A stretch of 21,423 bases of DNA from Byssochlamys sp. IMV 00236 (taxonomy: Eukaryota; Ascomycota; Eurotiomycetes; Eurotiales; Thermoascaceae), in the NCBI GenBank assembly GCA_001931875.2, contig MSJH02000789.1, positions 1-21,423 of the forward strand, read 5' to 3'. Under the pieces are notes generated by a model. The model searched no databases, had not been told where the DNA came from, and was given only the letters and a program-made list of their open reading frames with translations. Position numbers and translations under genes: made by a program. Below are positions 1 through 7,969 of the stretch, piece by piece. The stretch's first letter is position 1, and every line of letters starts with the position of its first letter.

Positions 1-75
1 CCAATGATGCAGGCGGATAAGCTGAGAAGCGAATGTGATTCGCTGCTTGCTGTGATGGCACTATCCGAATTGTAA
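1..75 (+). CDS. Possible C-terminal end of an unidentified protein (truncated by window edge)
   Basis: Read in frame 1 from the first base, 24 codons are open and end in TAA at 73-75. The peptide ends ...LRSECDSLLAVMALSEL. It is leucine-rich and amphipathic, like the end of an alpha helix or coiled coil, and its codon use is ordinary. The rest of the gene would lie to the left of the window. No family can be named from 24 residues, and a chance open stretch of this length is quite possible. The call rests only on the protein-like composition and on AT-richer, stop-rich sequence beginning right after the TAA. Confidence 0.35.
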   Translation, partial: PMMQADKLRSECDSLLAVMALSEL

Positions 76-765
76 TTCAAGAACCTCTGGGAAAATATCG
101 ACTATTGAATGCAATTTATGACACAGTGTGTTCATTGTTGATTCACGCGCTCTTCATATGGATAATGCGATATGGGAAATCCTTGGAAAACAAGAGTCTG
201 ATTTTGCCATTTTCTAGCTAGATTGGTTCTTGAATGGTGATGATGCAAAATGAAGCTGAAAGAGTCAGAGAGAATGTCGAAGCAGGGGCGAGTTATAAAA
301 ATAATGATGTCTCGCATAGAACGAAGCCGACAGAGTGTACGAAGATGGAACCAATCTCAGGTCTGAAGTCCAAGGAAACGACGGAGGAGGATTTGATGTC
401 TTCTCACCGGTGAGATGGAAACTAATTAATCAGCCTTGATCCATACAGATAGTATCTCGAAGGAGATGATACAGAGATGGGATATCGTTGAATGGTAGCG
501 TAGAATTCGCCCTTCAGCAATTTCCAGAGAAAGTGGACGTTATGGACGTTACGGTCACATATCAGAGCCGGAGACTGCTTGTAGAATTGGAGAATATAAA
601 ACCGTAGTGCCGCAATGAAAGTTTGCGACAGACTGATGAATAAAAATATACAACTCGAGATAGCGGAGACCATTTACCCCCAATAATCACGAACACTAGT
701 TAACTCGACTCCAACAACTCCTTCACCAATCCATGAAACGTGAGAACACTCAATCAAGTGTCCTC
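76..765. other. Intergenic stretch without a supported gene
   Basis: About 690 bp with only short open stretches (minus 132-317 and 422-673) of low-complexity, non-conserved composition. Neither has a convincing start context or a recognisable domain. It lies between the possible 3' end of the gene at 1-75 and the 3' end of the minus-strand gene at 766-1335, so it probably holds two facing 3' untranslated regions. Confidence 0.5.
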
Positions 766-1335
766 TTATCCACAACTACCATACACATTCATTCCGGAAC
801 CCAACTTATCCCCCGCTGCCTTCGCCTTCGCATTCCCATTAGGATCTTTCTGTCCCTCCAACAACCTCAACTCCTTTTTACTAGCGAGATATGCAGCTCC
901 AGTGTCTGCCCAAACCCGATATTCCTGGACTTTATACCCGCCCTTACCATCCTGGGAGATATCCTCCGCCAGCCCCAACCGGTAGCAGAATGTCTCGTTC
1001 CAGCCCTCGCCCGTAGCCCTCCAGATGAAGCGGGCCCGGCCCTTCAGACAGACAGCCAGTGTCTCTGAATCAACGACCCATTCATCTTCAGGGTCGAATC
1101 GCATGTTCTCAAATGTAAGATGCTCGTTTAGCAGCTCGAAGTACTTCGTGATCCCCTGCTGGCCTGTGAAGGTTCGTCCAAGGAACGGGGCTAGGGATGG
1201 ATGGCCGTGTTCGTGCGCAATGGGCATTGGGTCAGATGTGAAGCATCTCACGAGCTCAGATACGGGGCTAGCGGATGCAAATGCATTACAGAGAGTCCTT
1301 GCGGGCTCGAGGAGCGTTGTACGGGGGATGACCAT
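766..1335 (-). CDS. SnoaL-like / NTF2-fold domain protein
   Basis: A single-exon reading of 189 residues. I place the start at the ATG at 1333-1335 because its context (CCACCATGG) is ideal and the frame upstream has no other ATG. The protein looks like a compact alpha+beta cone fold of the SnoaL/NTF2 superfamily. An N-terminal helix region (LLEPARTLCNAFASASPVSE, residues 8-27) is followed by a central stretch with GITKYFELLNEHL. Beta strands follow with aromatic and charged residues (RARFIWRATGEGWNETFCYRL) and a late EYRVWADTGAAYLA strand. About 190 residues suits a one-domain fungal member. Family members range from polyketide cyclases to binding proteins and unknowns. No catalytic set can be assigned, so substrate and role stay open. 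The C-terminus (KAKAAGDKLGSG...) looks disordered. Neighbours give no biosynthetic context. Confidence 0.7.
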   Translation of the reverse strand: MVIPRTTLLEPARTLCNAFASASPVSELVRCFTSDPMPIAHEHGHPSLAPFLGRTFTGQQGITKYFELLNEHLTFENMRFDPEDEWVVDSETLAVCLKGRARFIWRATGEGWNETFCYRLGLAEDISQDGKGGYKVQEYRVWADTGAAYLASKKELRLLEGQKDPNGNAKAKAAGDKLGSGMNVYGSCG

Positions 1336-1365
1336 GGTGGACAATTCTGTAGGTGACCAGCTTAT

Positions 1366-1460
1366 CTGCAAGTCAGTTTCTGCTCGATGCGTTAGCTTTA
1401 TGAATTCGATAATGCGAATCTGACGAGTATCTGTAAGACATGTGTGGCATAGGCACTTAC
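1366..1460 (-). other. Probable 5' UTR intron of the SnoaL-like gene
   Basis: On the minus strand a GTAAGT donor starts at 1460. A GCTAACG branch-like site follows, and a CTTGCAG acceptor ends at 1366, giving a 95-bp intron 30 bases upstream of the chosen ATG. The sequence upstream of the donor to about 1520 has no ATG, which fits a noncoding first exon. A second possible acceptor (CTACAG near 1348) would lengthen it. Confidence 0.5.
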
Positions 1461-2685
1461 TCTATGTTAAAAGTATGAGGGGAGAACTGCCCTTATTGAA
1501 CTACCCAGCAGGAAGAACTAAGTAGCTCGTGATACTCTAGAGCGCAGACGATAGCCAATAATTCTTGGGCCTCCAATTCAAAGCTGACAGTAGTCCTTTA
1601 ATCGCTAGTTGGATTTTCCTTATCGTCACGAGATCTTTTGGATTGATACCAAAATCTTTCCTGGTTGACTAGGCGTTCAAGATAGAACATTCCATGTATG
1701 CTGCTGAGAAGAGAATGATGTCATACCAGGCCCAGGACTGCCTATATTGGGAGTTCATAGGGCTTAGGGCTAGGGCCAGAACCGCGCAGCTATCATCACC
1801 ATAGAAATGAGAGAGTCACTGCTCAATAGTGTCATATGGGAATTGGTAAAGCTGTAGAATGTCAATAGATACTCTACTTATCACTGGAAAGGTGGTTTAA
1901 TGTTTGCCTCTAAAGATACGGGTGCATTAAAGATTGCCACTCATTGATTTGCACCCCACCTCACCTCAACAAGGCACATCTAGGTATGTGAGTGAGCAGG
2001 ACTAGCATTAGCTAAGGTGTCCCTAAATATGCAGAGAAGAGTTGAAGAGAATGCCAGCCAAGGCAGGAAATACCACGTCTTCTCAGAAACATATAGTAAA
2101 GAAATTAAAGGCGACAAGTTTTGCAAACCCAGCGTCATTATGCAGGGCAAGTCTTCCTCCACATGGACTCACAATAACATAGGAGAGCGTGCCCTAGTAC
2201 TTTCTGGTGTTTTATGGATTGCTAACTGCGCGTTAGCTCTCAGATCGGACTATCAGCTGCGCAGCCGCATCAAGAGCCGAGTAGCTATCCAGGAGCTAAA
2301 CGACCTAAGTGCTGGACACCTACTGGATTCACACTTCTCTCGTCAGGAGAAGTTTTCAAAACTGCTTTGCCTACGTCACAAGGACTATCCGCGGAATTAG
2401 AAACCCCATTACCAACGCCATGGAGATAGAGACGCTTTTGAGCGGCCGAGATTAGGTCGTAAGCCTGGTATGATTATTACCCCCTTCCTGTCTGAGCCTC
2501 CCCCAGTCGCCGTCGCAGATTCATACAATACAGCCAAGAATGACCGCATAAAACAAACACAATTTCGTGGAAAATAAAACCCAAGAACTCCATCATATCC
2601 GAGATGGCAGTAGTCTCGAAAGCTTAAAGCTGGAATAATGGAATCGAAAGGGAAAGCAACAAAGTAACGAGATGACGAAGAGTCT
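1461..2685. other. Intergenic: promoter of SnoaL-like gene and 3' side of TFIIS gene
   Basis: About 1.2 kb with no gene I can support. The longest open stretch (plus 2017-2400, 127 codons) has irregular composition and no domain, repeat or signal I recognise. Three TAGGGC units occur at 1758-1776. The part from about 2400 to 2685 lies directly downstream of the TFIIS stop codon on the minus strand and should carry its 3' UTR. Confidence 0.5.
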
Positions 2686-3597
2686 CTACTGCTTCCATGA
2701 CTTTCCGCAGTTCATACAAGTACAGAACAACGTCATCGGTTCATCCGCACTTCTTGTCTGCGCCTCTGTGTAGGTGACCTTGCGCTGTCCACATTTGCCG
2801 CACTGAAGACTCGTACTAATGCTGCGCTCCGCCTGCGCAACCATGGCCTTGTCCATGTTCTCCTTCTGGATCCTGCGTTCCTGTTCGCGTTGTTCCGCCG
2901 ACTTAAGCTCATCGTGGCTCAGACGGACAAATTCATCGGGCGTTACTTCGTTCGTGAGGACACGCACCCGCAGAGTGGGGTTCGACTTGTTCTTCAGATT
3001 CTGATAGAGACTGCGAATCTTGGTCCGGTACTGCTCTTTGGTCTCAGGGCCGAGATAGGTGTATGTCGCAGCCTCGACCGCCACCGCTTTTTGAAGGACT
3101 GCACGCGGTGTCTCAGTCGAGTGAAGACAGAGCCCATCATACATCAGGCCAATACAGCTATCGCGGACCTTATTCGAGGTATGATTGATGTCGACACCGT
3201 CCGCTTTCCAGGTTCTCTTATCGGGAGGCACAGAAAGCTTCGAGGTTTTGTCACTCGGCGTACCAGCAGCAGGTGACGCTGCGCCGTTGGTAGCCGGCCG
3301 GGGAGATCCGCTCGCTCGCTGACTAGCTGCCGGTGATCCACTGGCTTTCTGCTTGTTGACTTCGTTCCTCCATTTGGAGACGATTTCACTGGAGAGGCGC
3401 GCGACATCTGGTGACTTGTGCTGCTTCAACTTATTGACGATAATACCGACGCGAGTGGATCGCAACAGATCCTCTGTCGGGCGAACACCCTTTTGTAGGT
3501 CCTTCAGAAGAGCGATGATGTTGGCTGAAGGTTCATTTGACGTAGCAGCCTTTGTAAGGGCTTTGGACTTCAACTCAATCTCTTTGACATCCATCAT
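2686..3597 (-). CDS. dst1: Transcription elongation factor TFIIS (S-II)
   Basis: An intronless 303-residue protein with the full TFIIS layout. Residues about 4-80 form the N-terminal LW/TFS2N helical bundle (LLRSTRVGIIVNKLKQH...VSKWRNEV). Residues 81-128 are a Ser/Pro/Ala-rich linker. Residues about 130-245 are the central Pol II-binding domain (VRDSCIGLMYDGL; LRVRVLTNEVTPDEFVRL). Residues 262-301 are the zinc ribbon. Zinc ligands are C266, C269, C294 and C297. The invariant acidic hairpin QTRSADEP carries D285 and E286, which in the family reach into the RNA polymerase II active site and stimulate cleavage of backtracked RNA. Length matches other fungal TFIIS. The gene starts with two consecutive ATGs (3597 and 3594). 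Either could serve, and the protein would differ by one residue. It acts in the nucleus on stalled Pol II. Nothing is missing or broken. Confidence 0.97.
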   Translation of the reverse strand: MMDVKEIELKSKALTKAATSNEPSANIIALLKDLQKGVRPTEDLLRSTRVGIIVNKLKQHKSPDVARLSSEIVSKWRNEVNKQKASGSPAASQRASGSPRPATNGAASPAAGTPSDKTSKLSVPPDKRTWKADGVDINHTSNKVRDSCIGLMYDGLCLHSTETPRAVLQKAVAVEAATYTYLGPETKEQYRTKIRSLYQNLKNKSNPTLRVRVLTNEVTPDEFVRLSHDELKSAEQREQERRIQKENMDKAMVAQAERSISTSLQCGKCGQRKVTYTEAQTRSADEPMTLFCTCMNCGKSWKQ

Positions 3598-5223
3598 GCG
3601 TATTGAGATTTTACACGGACCAGATGATCGTAATCAGGGCGTGCGTGACCGTGTGAGAAGACCGACGGGAGCTGGTGGGCAATGATCTGTATACGAGTCA
3701 AGAATCAGCAAGCTGCGATTACTCTATCGACATTGAATGAGAAGCCATGTCCATCGCGCGGTAGGGTCTCAGATTTTATGATATGGATCAAGCGGCTCGA
3801 CGGGGTTTTTGATATTGGCGCGAGCAGATATTGATCGCAATGTGAGCTCCGCGCAAATCGGTCGACACCCTCGCGCACGTGTCCATTCCATAAACCTCGG
3901 GAATAGAACATGAAGACAGGTGGGTCCGCCGTATTGAAGAGTGACGGAGAAGGATCAGGCGCGCATACAAATCTTCAGAGTCACCTATGCAAGGATGATG
4001 TTGACCAGACGAAGAGTCGAGGGTGGCAGATTCCCAGACCGCGGAGTCAACGTGATACCGGCTGTGGATAGAATGGAGTCGTCGTAGCACGAGAAAGAGG
4101 CGCGAACAGCAAATATGGGGGAAGAACAAAGGAACAAGGAGGTAAATACCGATCACAGGATAGCGAGATGGAAAGGAAGGTAGTGTTGATGGCGAAAGAT
4201 GATACCCCGTAGAGAAGTTGAACTTGGAGGGACTTTGCGAGATGCGCCGCTCGTGCCAAGCCCGCAGTCTCCCGTTCGGGAAGGCGTCGTCTCTGCGCGC
4301 ACGTGCCGGCTGTCACCCTAAACAGAGCAAGTGAAGAAAACAGAAGATCATGAATGTACCAACAGATAATCTCTATCAGACCTTGGAAAAAGTTTTCAAT
4401 GTGGTCAATATATCCTGTCCGCCAGAACCCTTGACTTGCTTGAACGGTTTATCGAGGGTCTATGGCAATGGAGCTCCCTTGGGAACATGCTCGAAGGAAA
4501 CTTGAAAGAAGAAAAGAGGTTGACGTTCATGATATCAACAAAGCTATTACTCATTAATGGCTTCTATGATGCTACTTTACACGTATGGGACTCTGCTACG
4601 TCTATATTAGCACTGAACCCGCTCATACACCAGTCTCTCGAGCGGGAGTTGCTTTCTGCTCGAGAAATATGGCTCATACTGTGGTACCAGCTTTTTGATA
4701 AAAGGACTAAATGTGTTTGGCTATATATCTAGTCACAGATGTCTTTTGCAGACGAATCTCGAGGGTTCTGTTCAAGTCGTGGGGAACCGTCTCAGGCATG
4801 ATATCGAGTCAAATCGACTGACTCTATGTACGCATGCAGATCGCGACGGGGGAATGTGGGCAGAAATCAGGTTCACGCTGGCTTTATGTATGGTTTCCAA
4901 CATCTCGGGGCATCAGAATATTCGGGTCCTCAGGCTTCACAACATCACCAGCACGGCAACAGATAAGAGATGTCCCTCGAAGGAGCCTCTCAAACTGCTC
5001 AGAAGTCGAGGAAAATAGATTTTTGCTCTCTTAAGCTTTTCAGGAAACGACAGAGAGAACACCGTCTTGGACAAGCCGACGGGCCGGGTGCATGTGTCAG
5101 GGACTCGCGAAGATCATTCCATATCGCAATAGTCGATTTTGCGAGAATGGCAGTCGCAGACGTCCTTGTCTGGGTGAGCACGGGTCAAGTGTGCATATAG
5201 TAAATTGCCACTGGACCGTAAGT
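3598..5223. other. Long intergenic region upstream of TFIIS, downstream of rna1
   Basis: About 1.6 kb. The first several hundred bases should hold the TFIIS promoter and leader. A TATACAG acceptor-like site near 3688 on the minus strand hints at a leader intron, but I cannot pair it convincingly with a donor. The open stretches here (minus 3788-4156 and 4047-4316; plus 4436-4732 and 4695-5018) have no recognisable domain, no fungal-like codon bias and no clear splice-linked extension. No tRNA A/B boxes were found. I see nothing else that can be supported. Confidence 0.45.
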
Positions 5224-6486
5224 CTACAGGCCGGTCTTTCCAAGCGTCTCCGCGAGCTTGTCAACCTCCTTGTCATCTTCTTGGGGAACATCCTCGTCTT
5301 CAGACTGGACGGTCTCTTTGAGCGTCTTAGCGGCCTTGTGCTCTTCGAGTTCTTTGTCCTCGTCTTCCTCCACTTCCTCCTCACTGTCCTCCTCCAGCTC
5401 ATCCAGTTCGTCAATACCCCACATGTCCTCAGGATCGTCGTCTTTACCGTGCTTCTCCTTACGTCCCTCCAAAAGCTCACGCAGCTCCTCGATGTTTCCA
5501 TCATCCTCGAAGAACTTGTTTCCGTTCAGCTCAATGCGCTTTAGCACCGGGAGTGCTGTCTTCGTGGCATGTAGGAACTGCTTGACACCTTCAGCAGTGA
5601 TGTCGTTATACTGGAGGCGGAGCGTTTCAATCTTGTCATTCTTGCCTGTGGCCAAGGCTTGTGCAACCTTGATACCTCCTCGCGCAGAGAGCAAACAGTC
5701 ACCAACACCAAGCTCACGCAGAGCAGGCCAGCCAGTCACAACCTCTGCAAGTGCACTGGATCCGGTAGCAGTGAAGGTATTGTCCTGCAGATCCAAAACC
5801 TCGATGGCTTTGGTGTGGCGCAGACCATCCTTGAGTAGCAAGGAGATACCCTCCTGTCTGATTCCGTTCTGGGTCATCTTCACTGAACGGATACCCTTTG
5901 CGTGAGCTTCATAGGCACGCGCCCATGCGGCCATTGAGCCATTCTCGAGTCGGTTGCGTCCACAGACAATAGTCTCGAGCAGCGGAATCTCGGTTCCTTC
6001 CTTAGCTTCCTTGCGCGCGGCCTCCTTGCGCTCTGCGAGCTTTGTCAGCGCGTCGGCGATCAATGTTCCAGCAGCAGGGCCCAGTCCATTGTTGTTCAGA
6101 ATGAGATGGCGCAGAGGAACGTGGCGTGAGAGGAAGTCCACAAGGGGCGCTTGGGTGTTGAGGCCGAACGCATTGTCGGAAAGGTTGACAGTGTGAAGGG
6201 TCTTGATTTCGAGAAGAGCGTTCAGAAGAGAGGTCAGAGCAGGTGGGATCTCGGACAGGAGGCGCGAAGTGAAAATGTCGGCGAGGTCGGCGACTTCGAG
6301 ATTCTTCTGCGCAGACAAGGCAGGCGCCAAACGCTCGCAGGCCGGGGCACCGAAAGTGTTGCCGCCAAGGCGAACTTCGGTGAAGTCGTTGCTTTCGAGA
6401 AGAGGCTTGATATGCGCCTCAATATCCTCAGCAGTATCGAGCTTGAGTCCTTTGCCCTCGAGGGAGAAGACCTTTGGAGGGGCCAT
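5224..6486 (-). CDS. rna1: Ran GTPase-activating protein 1 (RanGAP / Rna1)
   Basis: A single-exon protein of 420 residues (S. pombe Rna1 is about 386, S. cerevisiae about 407). Residues about 1-345 are a crescent of RanGAP-type leucine-rich repeats with recurring L..L.L..N/D cores, for example LHTVNLSDNAFG, LRHLILNNNGLGP, IEVLDLQDNTF and IETLRLQYNDI. The conserved N131 (in LILNNNGLG) corresponds to the asparagine that orders Ran's catalytic glutamine. R75 in the DIFTSR segment is the family's conserved arginine. From about 349 to 405 the tail is strongly acidic (DELEEDSEEEVEEDEDKE), as in yeast Rna1. Its role is to speed GTP hydrolysis on Ran in the cytosol and so maintain the Ran-GTP gradient for nuclear transport. 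The ATG (6484-6486) has a good context (GCCATGG). It is divergent from cox17, with a 433-bp shared upstream region. Confidence 0.97.
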   Translation of the reverse strand: MAPPKVFSLEGKGLKLDTAEDIEAHIKPLLESNDFTEVRLGGNTFGAPACERLAPALSAQKNLEVADLADIFTSRLLSEIPPALTSLLNALLEIKTLHTVNLSDNAFGLNTQAPLVDFLSRHVPLRHLILNNNGLGPAAGTLIADALTKLAERKEAARKEAKEGTEIPLLETIVCGRNRLENGSMAAWARAYEAHAKGIRSVKMTQNGIRQEGISLLLKDGLRHTKAIEVLDLQDNTFTATGSSALAEVVTGWPALRELGVGDCLLSARGGIKVAQALATGKNDKIETLRLQYNDITAEGVKQFLHATKTALPVLKRIELNGNKFFEDDGNIEELRELLEGRKEKHGKDDDPEDMWGIDELDELEEDSEEEVEEDEDKELEEHKAAKTLKETVQSEDEDVPQEDDKEVDKLAETLGKTGL

Positions 6487-6919
6487 GGCGGGGTAGTGGG
6501 GGTATCTGTGTGCGAAGATAATCCTTTTCGACTTGAAAATACGGCTAAAAGATTCCTTTGAAGGAGAAACAACCGTGAAGAGACCAAGAAGGAATCTCTA
6601 GAAGAGCGGGGTGGGAGCCAGTGGCTTTGAAGACAGCCGAAAGAAGCCTTGTTTTGTTGTGACTAGACTCTCTTTCGCCCCTGAAAAGAAAATAACAATA
6701 ATGTATTAAGTCACTCCGCGCGATCTCCGCTCCGGCGAACCACAGCGACCTTGAGCGCACCTTCGGCGCTCATCTGCCGCCGAAGTCACCGGATGTCGCC
6801 ATACCATAAGTAATTAATCAGCCAGAGGAATATTTCCATTCCCTAAACAACCACCGTCGTCTAAACCTTCGTTATTTCCCCAATTCTTGCGTTCAGCGTC
6901 CATCTATAAGCGCTTCAAG
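6487..6919. promoter_or_regulatory. Divergent promoter region between rna1 and cox17
   Basis: A 433-bp gap separates two ATGs pointing away from each other, so both promoters and leaders must fit here. The cox17 side just upstream of its ATG is pyrimidine-rich and has no obvious upstream ATG in the last 100 bases. On the minus strand a TTTTCTTTTCAG acceptor-like site near 6680 could end a leader intron of rna1, but I could not assign its donor. No clear TATA box was identified. Confidence 0.55.
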
Positions 6920-7437
6920 ATGTCGTGGCTCTTCGGTTCTTCAAACGGTAAGGATTCTTTCTCAAAACTTCTCAATTCCTGCATGGCTCCGCAAACCTCC
7001 GAATGCGTCTGAGCTAGACAGATCTTCATGCAGTCCCTCCACTCAGGAAAGAGCCAATCCAGATCAGCTTTCTTCCATTTGGAAATCTATTATAACCATC
7101 AATATCAAATGATCTGACAACTTCTCGCTAACATATCTACCTCGAATAGCTCCTGCAGTGTCTGCTCCTGCTCCCGTTAATGCGGTGAACATCCAAGCCT
7201 CAGAACCAGCCAGCAAGCCCAAGGTAAGCCAGTTCAGTTACCGGAACTCTCTATTCTCGAATTTCATACTAATGTATTTCTTCTGTGCTTTAGCCCTGCT
7301 GTGTCTGCAAGGAAGAGAAGTCTTCCCGAGACGACTGCATGCTGTTCTCGAAATCCGACGATCCGGCCAACAACGACTGCAAGCCCCTGGTTGAGCAGTA
7401 CAAGAGCTGTATGGCTGGTTATGGATTTAAGATCTAA
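6920..7437 (+). CDS. cox17: Cytochrome c oxidase copper chaperone Cox17 (3 exons)
   Basis: Exons are 6920-6947, 7150-7223 and 7294-7437, giving an 81-residue protein. Residues 1-35 are a Pro/Ala/Ser-rich N-terminus typical of fungal Cox17. Exon 3 holds the whole functional domain. C36-C37 with C39 form the CCxC copper site. C39-x9-C49 and C63-x9-C73 form the twin CX9C coiled-coil-helix-coiled-coil-helix pattern, oxidised by the Mia40 pathway in the intermembrane space. Cox17 hands Cu(I) to Sco1 and Cox11 for building the CuA and CuB centres of cytochrome c oxidase. The protein ends CMAGYGFKI, the expected family ending. Both junctions keep frame: the first splits an Ala codon after one base and the second falls between codons. 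Exon 1 codes for only nine full residues. The gene converges with alg6 downstream. Confidence 0.96.
6948..7149 (+). other. cox17 intron 1
   Basis: 202 bp with a GTAAGG donor, a CTAAC branch site at 7128-7132 and an ATAG acceptor ending at 7149. It is clearly longer than the other introns in this window (50-95 bp). Confidence 0.9.
7224..7293 (+). other. cox17 intron 2
   Basis: 70 bp with a GTAAGC donor, a perfect TACTAAT branch site at 7267-7273 and a TTTAG acceptor ending at 7293. It separates the variable N-terminus from the cysteine-bearing domain. Confidence 0.93.
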
Positions 7438-7969
7438 GATCTGATATTTAAGATTGGTTTTCACACTGGGCGTTGGACTTCGTCTTGCATTGGGAGGGGG
7501 GGAGCAATTGGCATTAAATAAATATGTACACTACACTACTCGCACCGCGCCATTATGCCTTTCGACATGCTGGCTGGATTGGTCATATCCTTTATTTAGA
7601 CTATTGATGACGGGCTGCATGTTGAGTGTGGTCATGTCGCATGTATAATGAAACTCATCTCTTCGAAATATTTGGTCTTTTTCATTTTTATTCTGTTTTT
7701 GATTGTTGCTGATAGGTCTATATGATGGCAAGATATTCTTGATCACTGCAGCGATGTAGAAATACTGGATACGATCATGACATCAGACGGAATGAGTAGG
7801 ACGATGAAGTATTGGTTACATGGATGGAATAAAATGGTAATAATAAAATGTGTTCAAGCTGAAATACAGGGAAAAAAGGGTATCTGTACAAGATGTGAAA
7901 GAGTTTTGAGTTGTGAGGACGCCCGAAAAAAGGAAAGTTAAGGCTTCCACGGAGAGGACTCAAAGGCGT
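7438..7969. other. Convergent 3' region between cox17 and alg6
   Basis: 532 bp with no supported gene. An AATAAA at 7517-7522, about 80 bases after the cox17 stop, is a reasonable polyadenylation signal for that gene. The rest is AT-rich and should contain the facing 3' UTR of alg6. Confidence 0.55.

Noticed and set aside
1366..1371. Start of the SnoaL-like protein 12 codons upstream
   Set aside because: The codon there is TTG, not ATG, and it overlaps a likely splice acceptor. The ATG at 1333-1335 has an ideal context.
2017..2400. 127-codon plus-strand open stretch as a gene
   Set aside because: No domain, no biased codon use, poor start context, and it lies in the region downstream of TFIIS. 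Chance is sufficient.
3788..4316. Two overlapping minus-strand open stretches upstream of TFIIS as extra coding exons
   Set aside because: TFIIS already begins with a complete N-terminal domain at its own ATG, and no in-frame splice joins these stretches to it.
4436..4732. 98-codon plus-strand open stretch as a gene
   Set aside because: Leu/Trp-rich but without any recognisable motif, splice partner or promoter hint.
5258..5905. Serine-rich plus-strand open stretch of 215 codons
   Set aside because: It is the mirror of the acidic, Glu/Asp-rich tail and LRR coding sequence of rna1 on the other strand; GAG/GAA codons read as Ser/Leu in reverse. It has no signature of its own.
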